From contig CAJNOL010000643.1 of assembly GCA_905250125.1 (NCBI GenBank), positions 51,881 to 115,880 on the forward strand: a stretch of DNA of 64,000 nucleotides. The letters are read 5' to 3'. Made by a program: the position numbers and the translations under genes. Origin of the DNA: Rotaria sordida (lineage: Eukaryota > Rotifera > Eurotatoria > Philodinida > Philodinidae). Under the pieces are notes generated by a model, which had not been told where the DNA came from, ran no database searches, and worked only from the letters and a program-made list of their open reading frames with translations. Below, piece after piece: positions 33,682-46,541 of this stretch. The number at the start of each line of letters is the position of its first letter. Position 1 is the stretch's first letter.

Positions 33682-36600
33682 ATGTATAAGACATCAACAA
33701 ATACTTCTGAAACTCAACAACAACAACAACCACCACCACAACAACAACAACGTCATGCAACACCTGAAACACAACAACAACAGCAACATGCACTATCTGA
33801 AGAAATGGTTGCTCGTTATTTAGCTCGTAAACCAAATTTTCTTAAACGATGGTTTAAAGATAATGCACCAAATGATTTATTACAAGAATGTATAAAGATA
33901 AAAGAACAAAAAGAATATTTAACTAAACCACGTACATCATTAACACATGAAATGTTTAATAATATTGTTCAAGGCCATCAGAAAAATCGTGATTTACCAT
34001 TATCATCATCACAAGCTGTTGATTATATGAATTTAAATGAAAATGAACTTTTTTTTGAACTTATACGTGATATTGCAAATGAATTAAATGTTGATGTTGC
34101 TTGTCTTAAAATTTTAACAAATGTGTCAATATTAACAAATTCAGATCGTGGAAGTTTATTTTTAGCACGTGGTCCAAAAGATGCTCGATATCTTATATCA
34201 AAATTATTTGATGTTACAGTTGGTTCAACACTTGAACAATCACTTCATACTGAAGATAAACAAATAATTATACCATTTGGAAAAGGTATTGCTGGACATG
34301 TTGCTTTAACTAAAGAATATATTAATATTCCTGATGCTTACGAGGTAAGATTATATTGAATATTTATAATATGATTTATTCTAAAAAAATAAGGAAATTA
34401 GTATATTGTTTAATGAATCATAAAAAAAAGTTCAAGGTTTGCTTATATATTTTGCTTTTTTATAATATAGAAAAAAATAATTTCTAATAAAACTAAAAAG
34501 AGAAAGTTAATTTCTAAAGGATTGTACAACAAGAACTTTGTTTTTTTGTTTTTGGTACTGTAGAATGTACAGGATGATTAGAATTTTTATTTGATTGTCG
34601 TACATATGTTGTTTGCACAGTTGGATGGCTTTTGTTTTTAACATGTTTTTGTTGAGAAGAATTTTTTGTTCGATTTTGATTTTTATTAATTCGACCATGA
34701 CGATGATAAAATGGATCATTTGGATCAATTCTTAAATGAGCTTTTTCATGAGCAGTTAGTTGGTGTGGTTGAGATTGTACAACAGTAGGTCGTGGAGCAA
34801 TATTATTAGATTTTTTTTTACCACAACAACAACATCCACTTGATTTAGCTACTGGAACACGATTATTTTTAGATGGACTTTGTTGATAATTATTTGCATG
34901 TCCACCATAAGGTGTACGCATTTTATATTGATTCATGTCACGATCATTATATGAATACGAGTTTTGTTTTACCATTTTGATGAAAGATTTTTGACTTTAA
35001 TAATGCCTTCTTCTCCTATTACATATGTATATATATATATATATATATATATTTGTCAGTGCGCATAAAAAATTTCTTTCGAAACGTTAATAGCACAGCA
35101 CGACACTTATAGGCTATCGCATTAATTTTCGTTCTATATAAAATTATTGACAAAGTAATTTATTTTTTCTTCTTTTATTTTAATAGGATCCAAGATTTAA
35201 CAAAGAAGTTGATAATAAAACAGGGTATAGAACACATTCAATATGTTGTATGCCTATTCTAAATCGTGACAATGTTGTTATTGGTGTTGCACAAATAATT
35301 AATAAAAAAACTGGTACACATGAATTTACAGCTAAAGATATTAATGTAAAGAATTTTTATTAAAACGAAGATAGTTTTTTTCTTCAAAGTATCTATAGGT
35401 CTTCCGTAATTATTTGACATTTTGTGGTCTTGGTTTATCGAATGCACAATTATTTGAATTATCTATTCAAGAATATAAAAAGAATCAAGTAAGAGTTTTG
35501 TGTTTTTTTTGTCGTTTATTGATGTAAAATAATTATTTGATATTATATTACAAAAAAAGTTGAGTAATTGATCACACATTTGTGTTTTTTTTTTGCAACT
35601 TTATTCTCGTCATGCCTGATGAGATTCGAATACATACATATATATATATTTATAACGTCGTTTTGGCAACAGAGACGAGAAAAGAAAGAAAGAAAGAAAG
35701 GGAAAAAAAAGAATCAGAAAACAAGATAAGTGCTCTTGTTTTATGTGTGTGTGTATGTAAGGAGTGCAGACTTCTTGTTTCTTTTTTTATGTGACTTATT
35801 CTTGATTTTTTTCCTTCTTTGTCTCCATCATGCGCGCAAAAGCTAATCAAGTTAGAATCTGATATATTAAATTTTCACGGAGTAATGACATAGTTTGGTT
35901 AATTCAAAAAAACAACCTTCTAGACAACATTAACATTTAATGCCATTGGGTAGACAAGAAGAAAATCAGCGAACAATCGCTCAAACTTCTTGTTCTTCTA
36001 ATTCTTCATATTTGCCTTCAAATGACAATAAACTATACGATAATGATCATTTACAGCCAACAAATATGTCATCAAATACTGAAATAAAAAATAAAACAGA
36101 GGATTTCTCACTTTTAATCAGACTTAAGGTTAGATTTACATATTTTTTTTTCATTTACATTTAAAAAAAACGAAATATGAATATTTAAATATACTAATAA
36201 TATATTTTTTTGTTGCTTTTGTTAACATTTTAGCTTCTTCTGAATTTAGCACGAAATTTATTTCGTGAACAAAATGATCTTGAACGTTTAGTACATAAAA
36301 TAACAACTGAATCACAAGGTCTTATGCAATGTGCTCGTTGTTGTGTTTATATATTAGATCGATCAATAATATCAAATAAGCTTGAAGTAAATCTTTGTTT
36401 TTTTTTTGAAACATAAAAATGAAATTTTTTCGAATAATTTAATTAATTTCTTTTATAGGATATTCATTTTTCTAAAGGTTTTGATATGATTTATGGTGAA
36501 GAATTTAAAGTAACAACGTATGTAATTTCACACGCATAAAAAGCAACAAACAAGAATAAAACATTTTTTTTGCTTTTCATTTTAAAAGTAAAATAAAATT

Positions 36601-39600
36601 GTTTTTTGATTGTATTAGAAATGATTTTCTTGAAAATTCTCGTTATGCAAAAATTGCTTATCATGTTGCTGCAACAATGGAAACAGTTAATCTCAATGAA
36701 ATAATGAATGATCAAGCTCTTTCACATCTTGTAAAAACATTTATTCATTAAAGTAAAAATCTTTTCTTATTATTATTTTCTTTTTTTATTTAGTTAACAT
36801 CAAATGGTGATGATACATTTGAATTAAAAAATATTTTATGTGTACCAATTATGGATAGTGATGGTCATGTTATTGGTGTTTCACAAGTTATGAATAAATT
36901 AAATGGAAGAATATTTACTGAAGATGATGTTGCAATTATTGAAGTATATTCTTTTGCTTTGTTTATTGAATAAGAAAATTAAAAATTTGAATTTTTTTCT
37001 TTAGGCATTTTCAGTTTTTTGTGGTTTAGGTATACATAATACTCGTCAATATGAAAATGTTGTTCGTTTAACAGCAAAACAAAATGTTGCATTTGAAGTT
37101 TTATCATATCATGTTATGACATCAGAAGAAGATCTTCAACGTGTTTCACAAGTTTCAATACCTGAAGCAAATCAATTAAGATTATATTCATGGGAATTTA
37201 ATGATATGGTTTTAACAGATGATGAAACAGTTTTAGCGAGTGTAAGGATGTTTATTGAATTAGATTTATCAAAAAAATTTCGTATACCACATGATGTTAT
37301 GTGTCGATGGGTATTAAGTGTAAAAAAAAATTATCGACCGGTGATTTATCATAATTGGAGACATGCTTTTAATGTTGGTCAAACCATGTTTGCAATGCTT
37401 ACAGTAAGATGAAACAAACACTAATATCTTTATATAATTAGTTATGAACAAGTAGATAATTATATTTAGTAGGAATTAATTTTGTACTTTATTGAATCAA
37501 AATAATATCACTCAAAATAAAAAAGAAAAAAGCTTTTCTTAAGATTATTAATTCTACATGAATTATCTTAATGCTTTGGATACTCATGTTAATCAAGAGT
37601 TAGAAAAAAGATGATGTATTCAGACCAACTTTTAATGTCCATTTCGGTTATATTTGGATCGGAAGTGGAACTACGAGCAAAAAAAGTTGTTTCAATCTGA
37701 ACTAAATTCTTTTATGAGTTTAAGAGGATTATTTTATAAATTTTATTAATCGAAACATAGTTCAAGAGAGATGACCTAAAAAAGTACAACTTGTTGACTA
37801 AATAAATTAAAAAACGAAATCAAGTATTGAAGAATTTTTATAGTATGTGATTTAAATAAATTCTGGAAGAATTTTCTCTACATTGAGACTCGAAAAACTA
37901 AAATCATTGTAATCGTGGGTACTCGAAAAGAAGTTACCAGTACTAAAAAAAACTTAGTTCCACATATCCAGAATTCAGGATTGTTGAGCTATTTTTATTA
38001 GTACATTAAAAGTATTCAACAATGAAGTCTATCATTATCATTACTTGATCGATTCGTCCTTCATAATTCAATAGAAATCTTTAGAGAACTATCAATACGT
38101 TGACTCAAATGATAAATTGTAAACTATTGATGTCTTCCGGACGATGTTGATACTAATTGCAGAGTTTTAAAGATTTGACAATGTTTTCTTTGTTATGACA
38201 AATCTCATAGAACATGACTTGAGAGCTAAATGCTTTCAAATTCCATGATATCAATAGAATTTTGTTTTGTTGAGATAGATGATAATGATTCTTCTTATAA
38301 TATTTTTAGAATCCTGGATTCTATTGAGAATTGCAAAATTTTATCAGACTTTATGTTTTATCGTCAAAATATTGAAGAGTTGATAAGATTCTTATCACCA
38401 AAGTTTTTGTCAATATAAATATTGAATTTAGTCTTCTACTTAAGATATAGAAGTCTGCCAACATTCTACTAGTATTTTTGAATTAGAATTATCTAATCAA
38501 GGTACAGATCAATTTTTAGCAGTGTGAGTATCTCGAAGATGATTATACTTAATGATTAAATTATTAAGTATGTATCCTGTCTATATAATTGTGTTCAATC
38601 TCTAAATTTCGTAGCTTCCTTTTCATAATTGAAATTTTTCCATATGCGACAATTCCAAAAATAAAATCGATAAACTTTTAAAATAAATAGAAATATTTTC
38701 TAGACCGGTGGTATGAATGTTTGTATGAGTGACTTAGAACGTATTGGTTTATTAATTGCATGTTTAAGTCATGATCTTGATCATCGTGGAACAAATAATG
38801 CTTTTCAAGCAAAAGTTGATGCACCACTTGCAAAATTATATACAACATCAACACTTGAACATCATCATTTTGATCAATGTATTATGATATTACAAACTGA
38901 AGGAAATAATATTTTACAAACATTATCACCTGATGATTATAAATTAGTTGTTCGTTATGTTGAAGCAGCTATTTTATCAACTGATTTAGCACTTTATTTT
39001 CGGTAAGAATTTTTTTATAATTAAAAAAAAAAAACGTTGTGTTTTTTTTGTTTCTCATTTGAAGAAAACGCGGTGAATTTCAAAAATTAGTCGAAGGTAA
39101 TGAAGAACATTGGGATGATTCTGCAAAAAAAGAATTACTTAGGTATAAAAATATTCAATTAAGAATTTTCTTTTCTTTTTTTTTTTCTACATTTTTAATT
39201 GTTCAGAGGAATGATGATGACAGCATGTGATGTAGCAGCTATTTGTAAACCATGGGAAATTCAACAAGTTGTTGCTAAATTAGTTGCAAGTGAATTTTTT
39301 CAACAAGGAGATATTGAAAGAAATCAATTACATGTTGAACCAATTGTATGTTTTGAATATTTCTTTTTATTTAAAGAAAAATCTTTGTTTTTTTTGTTTA
39401 GCCAATGATGGATCGAGCTAAAAAAGATGAATTACCAAAAATGCAAGGTTTGTTTGTTTGTTTTTTATTTGCATTAAAATAATCTCTTTTATAGTTGGTT
39501 TTATTGATTCAATCTGTTTTCCACTCTATAAAGTAAATTGAATTTTTTCTTTCATAATTTAATATGGAAAAAAATATTTAAAAATAGATGCTTGCCGATG

Positions 39601-40981
39601 TTGAACCTGGTTTAAATCCACTTTATGAAGGTTGTAAGAGAAATCGTGACAATTGGGAAAAATTACAACAAGAACATGACAAACTGAGTAAGTAATTGCT
39701 TCAAATTTATTATGTTCCTTCGATTTATTGTCAATGTTATAATTAAAAGTTCGCTTGTTTTGTTATTTAAAACTCTTTTTTTTTCAATTTATGAGCTTAT
39801 CTCTTAAACACATATCGCCTTGTTTTTCCCTTATGACTATTATTAAATACATTAAATGAATTATTAAATTCATATTTAGCTCGTATTTCTACACATTGAA
39901 AATTAAACTATTGAATAGAGAACAAAGACAAGTTATTTCTACATTGTTTTTCATTTTCTATTTTAGAATCATTATGGTCAGAAAGTGCCTCTCAGGTACA
40001 GAGCGTTTAATAATTAAAATAAAAGAAAATCCGACAATGTTGTACTTCCCATATGTTATACGTATTGTATTGTTTTTTTTTTGTTTTGCTCATTGTTCTT
40101 CTGTTTCTTTCTTTTTCATATTTTATGGAAATATGAAACAAAAAAAAAATGTTTCTAGATAAACACCGACATCGGTGATAATAAAAATCGAATTATTAAA
40201 AGTATGATTTAATTAACACGTATAATAATAGAAAAAGCGAATATTTTATTAAATTTTAATTATGATTATTATTTTCAATAAAAATGCCTTTGTTTGTATT
40301 TTGTTGTTTTGTATATTGTTTATATTGTATTTATCCTTCATTAGATTGCATGAAAACATATTTTAGTTTATAAACTGAGAAATAAAATTGTTTTTGTTTT
40401 TTTTTTTTTCTTTGCCGTTTTTATAGGAAACATTAAGAAAAATAGTTGAAGCGTCAAAACCAGTATTACAAGCAAAAAATTTAATTTCATCACAGTCAGA
40501 TTCAACAACATTACTTAAAGTGACAAAAACTAATGATGAAAATTCATCTTCGTCATTTTCTTTGCCTAATAAAGAAACAAAATCTGTTAATCGTGAACAA
40601 CAAACAACAGCAATAACAGTACCAACAATTGATCCAATACTTATATCAACAATACATGCGAATAAAGGTGCAATTGATACAATACGTGGACAAATAACTG
40701 AATTAAGAAATGATGTTGATGAATTACGAACACAAATTAAAACTCGTAAACGATCAACAGCAAATAATACAAGTACATCACGTGCTGTTGCAAATCAAGG
40801 TACATCACAAAATCTTCCAATCGTACCAGCTACACCTCCAACTGTTAATAATCGTCATTCTGTATCGAAATCTAATGTTCCGAATGCAAATCCAGCATCA
40901 TTTTCTCATCATCATCACCATCATCATCATCTTGGACAAACAGGTGCAGTAGGACGTTCATCTATTTGCGTTATTATTTAA
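33682..40981 (+). CDS. cGMP-type cyclic-nucleotide phosphodiesterase (PDE5/6/11 family), CaaX-tailed
   Basis: Exons: 33682-34344, 35187-35345, 35399-35488, 36234-36386, 36459-36517, 36619-36730, 36794-36943, 37005-37403, 38704-39002, 39065-39142, 39207-39345, 39402-39447, 39495-39532, 39588-39687, 39967-39995 and 40427-40981 (1,022 aa, all phases consistent). A Gln-rich N-terminus (residues 10-36) precedes GAF-A (about 135-300, with [14 protein letters not shown], the NKFDE-type cGMP-binding segment) and GAF-B (about 310-480). The catalytic domain (about 520-840) has [12 protein letters not shown] (proton-donor His), [16 protein letters not shown] (HD metal ligands), [14 protein letters not shown] (metal Asp) and FFQQGDIER (the invariant Gln binding the purine). 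It hydrolyses cGMP and possibly cAMP. The tail (850-1022) is disordered with eight His and ends CVII, a CaaX box predicting prenylation and membrane attachment, as in PDE6. The 29-nt exon 39967-39995 is inferred from phase. AATAAA at 41180. Confidence 0.9.
34514..34975 (-). CDS. Intron-nested small basic protein with CaaX (CTIL) tail
   Basis: A single-exon 153-aa frame lies antisense inside the first intron (34345-35186) of the phosphodiesterase gene. No known domain is recognised. It is basic and rich in Asn, Lys, Gln and His, with a Cys cluster GCCCCGKKK near residue 50 and a C-terminus SSCCTIL. CTIL is a CaaX box, with Leu favouring geranylgeranylation; the preceding Cys could be palmitoylated. 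This suggests a small membrane-anchored protein. Codon use is like the neighbouring genes (T/A third positions, few repeats), which argues against chance. Upstream on its own strand, a (TA)n run at 35023-35052 may be part of the promoter. The host intron is 842 bp, against about 55 bp for its neighbours, which is explained by carrying this gene. Confidence 0.65.
   Translation of the reverse strand: MVKQNSYSYNDRDMNQYKMRTPYGGHANNYQQSPSKNNRVPVAKSSGCCCCGKKKSNNIAPRPTVVQSQPHQLTAHEKAHLRIDPNDPFYHRHGRINKNQNRTKNSSQQKHVKNKSHPTVQTTYVRQSNKNSNHPVHSTVPKTKKQSSCCTIL
35940..36128 (+). CDS. Possible alternative first or extra exon of the phosphodiesterase
   Basis: An ATG-initiated frame ([20 protein letters not shown]...) ends in LLIRLK followed by GTTAGA, in the same phase (0) as the next exon, so it would give ...[16 protein letters not shown]. 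Entering from exon 35399-35488 would need a weak acceptor (AAAATCAG at 35956-35963). The simpler reading is an alternative start making a short form without GAF-A, or a linker exon. Splicing 35488 to 36234 directly gives a linker of normal PDE length, so this segment is not part of the main model. Confidence 0.4.
37404..38703. other. Long intron of the phosphodiesterase gene
   Basis: At 1.3 kb it is the longest intron of the gene and separates the catalytic His segment from the HD motif. It contains a dispersed repeat (37754-37930) also found at 62905-63070, and an imperfect inverted pair GTGGAACTA / TAGTTCCAC (about 37676 and 37960). No exon is supported. Confidence 0.6.
37754..37930. repeat. 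Dispersed repeat copy 1
   Basis: It shares TTCAAGAGAGATGACCTAAA and following words (GTTG.C.AAATAAAT, TATTGAAGAAT / TATTAAAGAAT, TTTTCTCTA, AAAATCATT) in the same order and orientation with 62905-63070. Similarity fades after about 170 bp. Confidence 0.7.
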
Positions 40982-43900
40982 AATTATGGTTTTTTTTTTG
41001 CTCTGTTTTATTTTCCTTATTTTGTTTTGTTTGGCTATGCTTTATTTTGTATGTATGTTTATGTGCATATGCAATTTTTATTGTTTTCCTACAGCGGAAA
41101 TGAATTTTTCGCAAAGAATATATATTTATGTACAAATAGAAATGAAACGAAGTTATCGATATTATATTTTAAAATGAAGAATAAAAGCATAAATCGACGT
41201 GAATTAATTACAATTCGATTTTGATGGAAGTTTTTATTCAATTTTAGCAATAATATATTTAATTTGATGAATTCAAGAATTATATTCATATCATTTATAG
41301 AAATTAGATTTGCTATTCTTAGAAAAAACAAGGATTTCATAGACAGATATAAACTTAGTCAATATATAATCAAATGAAAATCTGTCACACACTGAAAGTT
41401 TAACGAAAAAAAAATATTTACTTCATGTAATTGTATATTCTGAAAGCATAAAAAAAAAAATAAATGAAACATAAGTTTTGCAAACAGTTTATATGTAATA
41501 AAATCTTCTTTTTTTTTTCTTTAGTTTTGATTTACAAGAAAAAAATTCGATATATCACATATTTCTCTTTCAGTATCGAATTATATTTGTTAAATTATAT
41601 GATTAAAAATTTTTCAATATTTAGTTACATCAGAGTCAAAATATAGTGTTCGAGTTATTATTGAGAAATTTATTATCTATTACAAATTTAAATCAGTATT
41701 ATAAGCAATAAAGATAGTAATGATGCTTTTCGTTTTCTGTAGTTGATGATGTTAACATTTAAAACTTCAATCTCAAATATAAAAACTTCAAAATATTTTA
41801 ACTAGAGAAAAAAATCTATGCGAAATGAGAATATGATTCTATTGATTAAATCATTTATTATAAATTCTAGATGATTTTTGACTACAAACAAAAAAGAAAA
41901 TATTTTCACTGATTACTCTTCTATGGAAAAATATATAAAAACTTTGATTTTTTATTCATGATGGATTGAAAATTTTGAATATTACTATTGTACGATTATA
42001 GAAAACCGATGTCGACCAAATACAATCATATTTACAAGACAAGAGTATCATTTAATGCCAAATATATTTTGATGCAAGTACCATTACGATTAGGATGAGA
42101 GACACCATTAACTACTACAAATAAAAAACAACTATATGATAAAAACAAATGATAGAATACATACAACTCATGTGGAAAATTAAATGGTTAAAAACAAAAA
42201 AAGATAATTGTCAAGTGAAATGTTAAATATATAAATGTTGATAAATTCATTTTTGATATATAATCAACGTTTGCATTTGCTTTAAAATACGAAAAAAGTA
42301 ATCTCCTGACATTATAATTATTTATGAACATTGTGTAATTCGATTATTCTTAATAAAATTTTAAATTATCTACAATGTGTAAGCTTAAATTGATTCCTAA
42401 GATTTTATTCTTTACATCAATCTAATTCTATTTCTGATAGAAAAATGTCAATTATATTTCATACTTTTAATTTATATTGTTCTTGAGTTGGTTTTCATCT
42501 AAAAAATAATATAGAATTTATTTTTATAAGCAAGAATTCAATCTATTGCTGTTTTATTGGTTTATAATGGTGATAAACTTATTAACTCGGTCAGTAATGT
42601 CACTTGAACAATACATCAACATCTATTCTTGAAGTTTCACAATAACCAAATAAACAAAATTCGAAAAATAATAATAATAACAAACATATACAAACTAACT
42701 AACGTATGCTCAAATTAGTAAATCATCAATTATATTTAGCTAAATAAAACAAACATCAGTTACTGTTTTATAAATATTTGAAGAGCTATTCAACTAAATC
42801 GAACTAACACATAGTGCAAAATCTTTATATATTATAGAAACAACATAAAGGCTTTTTAAAATCAAATTAAAGATATTTCTATGATCATCATACAATTATG
42901 ACATAGAAGAACAATCGAATATACTAATCGTACCAGAATGATAAAATCTTAATTTTTTTTCAAAAGATACATCGTCGAATTTTCTAGAATAACTTTATGA
43001 AAAAAGTCTTTCAACTTGTTTTAATGAATTTTTAGGAAATATTGGAAGTATTGAAAATATTTTCTGCACAGATATGTTACAATAACTTGAATGTTTTTTC
43101 TTTCGGAGATGATGCATGGTGGCTTTGTCTGCAATAATCTATGTAAAGGGTCCTTTTGAATTAAGTTAAATGATTTTGAAAGAGTTAAAAAGAAAGATAT
43201 ACGATATATTATTATTTCCTCACTAAAATAGTAGTTTAAACGATTTAGAAATAATGTATTTATTGTCGAAATTAAATTCATTGTATACAGCTCATTAGTG
43301 AATACAAGGTTGTTATGACATATTTGTGCAGTGAGAAATGCAAAATCGATATTATTAAAGATGTTTTCTATACTTCTAATCCAATAAACAATAGCAATTT
43401 TTCATGTATAATTCCTTTTAATTTCCTAAAAATTCATCAAAATATAAATCAAAATACTTTTCTCATATAGTTATTCTAAACAATTCGATGACATATCTTT
43501 TGAAAAAAACAAGTATTTAAGTTTTTGTCATTTTTCTGTACAAAGATACCTCTAAAACAAACTATAGTACACATGTTACTTCTCATTCGTTTCTCATCAT
43601 TTATCTACCAGAGATATTTTCATCTGGTAAATTTTCAAAATATTACTATATGTACTTCCATATCTATATAAATTCAACCTAAATCTAATTCTGAATTTCA
43701 ATCAATTTTTTAATATTTCGAATGATAGATTACAATGAAAACTAAGTTGAATCAGTTCATTTTCATATAACGACAGCGCTTTTTTATAATGAGATATTTT
43801 AAAAAAATTTGAAGGCAAAGCAGAAGTAAAAAGAATAGCTAAAAATATTCATCTTGTGACGTTCCACGGAAAAAAAATTTTAATTGTTGATATTCTTTTG

Positions 43901-44462
43901 ATCTTTTAATAGAGCGAAATAAAATTGAACTTCATTTTGACTATTTTTGTCAAATTTATGAATAGTTTTGTATTTTTTTTTTGTCTCAAGATATTTTTAT
44001 AATATTAAAGTCATTGATGTTTTTTTTCTCTAAAGTTTTCAAGATATATTTCGTATTTATCTAAAAGAATAAACTCAAAAATAAATTATCTTTCTATTTA
44101 ATTTTTTATTTTAGATGAAATTCTTGTATGAAAACATAATGAAAAAGTAGCTATATGAAGACATATGTCATATTTATTAGATCAATATAAAATCATGATT
44201 AATTCAAAAAAAAAACAACAAAGAAGTTCATTTGTTATTTTCTCTAGTAGCTTTAATTGTCGAATAATTGATGTAGAAAAAAAAAATTGAATTTAATATG
44301 CGAAAAATTTTCATTATCGAAATTTTTAGAAATTAAATCATTTGTATGAAAAAAATTTGACATTATTTATGAATTTACATATGCTATATATCAGTGAAGC
44401 CAAATACATTGCTCTAACATTATGTTCTGAATAAGTAATGATTTGTTTCTTCTTCTCTACAG
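40982..44462. other. Intergenic, no feature recognised
   Basis: After the phosphodiesterase 3' UTR (polyadenylation signal at 41180), 3.3 kb of very AT-rich DNA shows no supported exon, long repeat or RNA gene before the tRNA. Confidence 0.5.
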
Positions 44463-44552
44463 GCCCCCGTAGCTCAGTTGGACTAGAGCGCCGTACTTAT
44501 ACACAGTATCGGAGCAATGCGGATGTCGTGAGTTCGAGCCTCACCGGGGGCA
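44463..44552 (+). tRNA. tRNA-Ile (anticodon UAU) with 15-nt intron
   Basis: The cloverleaf can be drawn directly. Acceptor GCCCCCG (44463-44469) pairs with CGGGGGC (44545-44551), discriminator A at 44552. D arm GCTC/GAGC. Anticodon stem CCGTA/TGCGG. T arm GTGAG-TTCGAGC-CTCAC. The anticodon loop reads CTTATA, then the intron 44502-44516, then A, placing the intron after position 37 where eukaryotic tRNA introns sit. The anticodon TAT (44498-44500) decodes AUA; in eukaryotes tRNA-Ile(UAU) characteristically carries an intron. Inside the intron GTAT can pair with ATAC spanning the anticodon, as in typical pre-tRNA folding. Promoter boxes A and B are internal. Confidence 0.95.
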
Positions 44553-44559
44553 TCTACTC

Positions 44560-44570
44560 TTTTTTTTTTT
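44560..44570 (+). terminator. RNA polymerase III T-run terminator of the tRNA
   Basis: Eleven Ts begin 8 nt after the mature 3' end, the usual position for a Pol III stop signal. Confidence 0.85.
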
Positions 44571-46541
44571 ATTCTACTCGTTCTTTTTTCTATTTCTTTT
44601 GACATTAGCCATACATCTCTGTTATAATAGTCTTCGTTACATTGGATAGAAATAATTCTTATCTGAAATTAAATAAAAGATAGACATAACTATAATTTGT
44701 CTTTATTTCTTAAGTATAAGGAAGATAATTAGTTCATATAAATACTCGTATGTAAGCTAGTTTTCTATTTCAACAAAAATAATACTACTTTCTTTATATT
44801 AGAATTTTTTATGAAATATTTATATATATTTTTTGTCCAGCAATTTCTAGGATCTATTGGAATTTTTCTATAAATCCTGTTGTATATGCTATCATCAAAT
44901 AAAAGACATTAAATTGAAAATAGGTATCTAGCTGAGAATGAGTGTGAAAACAACACTTTAGCAATCGTCGATTAACTGAGAGTGAAAGCTAACTCTTCAG
45001 AATTATGACTCTTTTTCGTTTCAGTTAAAATATATTATATACTATCAATAGAATAAGTCCAGATCAATCCGGTAACTTAAATAAATTCCAGTAACCTCTC
45101 TTATAATCAAGAAAAATATGAGGATATGAGACGTGTTTTAAAATATGTTTCATATAGTCGAAGTCTATTTCTATATGATTATGTTATAAACAGTCATTGG
45201 ATGTAAATAAAAAATTGTATCAACCATAAATATTATTGCTATGGCAACAGATGCTATTGATGTATTTATTTATACTAAAGGTCGTCAGCTGATGAATCAT
45301 ACCTTTTGTTCCATTGAAACATTTGCTACATCTAAATTGTTTTTATTCGATTTCATAATGAAAAATCTCAAGTACTAATTGATACTTTTTTTTAAAATTA
45401 CACCATGATTTTATATGTTGTGGAGTATCCATGTAATTACAATGTGAAAGACAAGAACTTTATTACGTTGCATTTAAAGCTAGAATGAAATATTAATCAG
45501 GAATTTGTTTGTGTTGTTAAGAAAATCTTTTTTTAATTGCTGATTTCAATTCAATCAATAAGATTTATCTTGTGGTAATTTAATGAATTATACGTTGGAA
45601 AATATTCATGAATGCTCATAGTAACAAAAACAAGACAATCAATAGATCAAAATTCAATAATGAGGATAATATTAGAATGTCTTGCAGAGGAAGACACTAA
45701 TATCTAATATGTTTAGTTGTCTTTCTCATTATCATTCTGGAGAGTAGGTCGAATTCGTACGTGACCAACTAGAGATACGCTTGTTTCGTACTACATTAAT
45801 TAAATCAAATGGCTTAACAATGGATGATTAGAGTAAAATACGACCAACAACAAGAACACATTTGAAGAAATTCATAAAATCTGGGTTTTTTAACAGTCTT
45901 AAATGATCTAGCATGAAGAATGATGAATTTAGTTAAAACATTCATGATTTCATCTTTCAATCTGACCGAAAACATAATTCGACTTATTCTTTATTGAATT
46001 AAAATATTTCGTTAATTGATTTTCGAGAAGAACTTTAATGACTTAAATCGATATGTTTTTGCATAAATCACTATATAATAGATCGTACTAATCCAATCGA
46101 AAGAATTTTTTCAAAAATTGGAAGATAGTGTGACTTTGTATGAAGCTGATGAACTCTCCTTGGCCATTTGTATGTGCAAAAGATAAACATTTCTATGATA
46201 AGTCTTCATCAATATGATGAACAACATCGGTTTTTTATAATATTTTATGAAATACGATCTAAAAAGAATCTCGAAGTATATAGGGTAGAGAAATTGGCAT
46301 CGCCGCCACAAAACAGGTATAATAAAACGATGTCCATGTGATTAGCAGCAACATCTACAATGTGTTTCACATGTTAATCCCACAGAAATTGTGCTAACAG
46401 CTTTTATTCTAATAATTATGAATAATCATATAAAAGAAAATCACGTACATTTCATAAAAACAAAAACAAAAACAAAATATCCTGAGGAATGTTCACATTT
46501 CCTAATAAATTACTGATGAAATCGTCCAATAATATTTGACA
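44571..46541. other. Intergenic, no feature recognised
   Basis: AT-rich DNA between the tRNA and the 3' end of the minus-strand gene cluster; no supported exon or long repeat. Confidence 0.5.
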
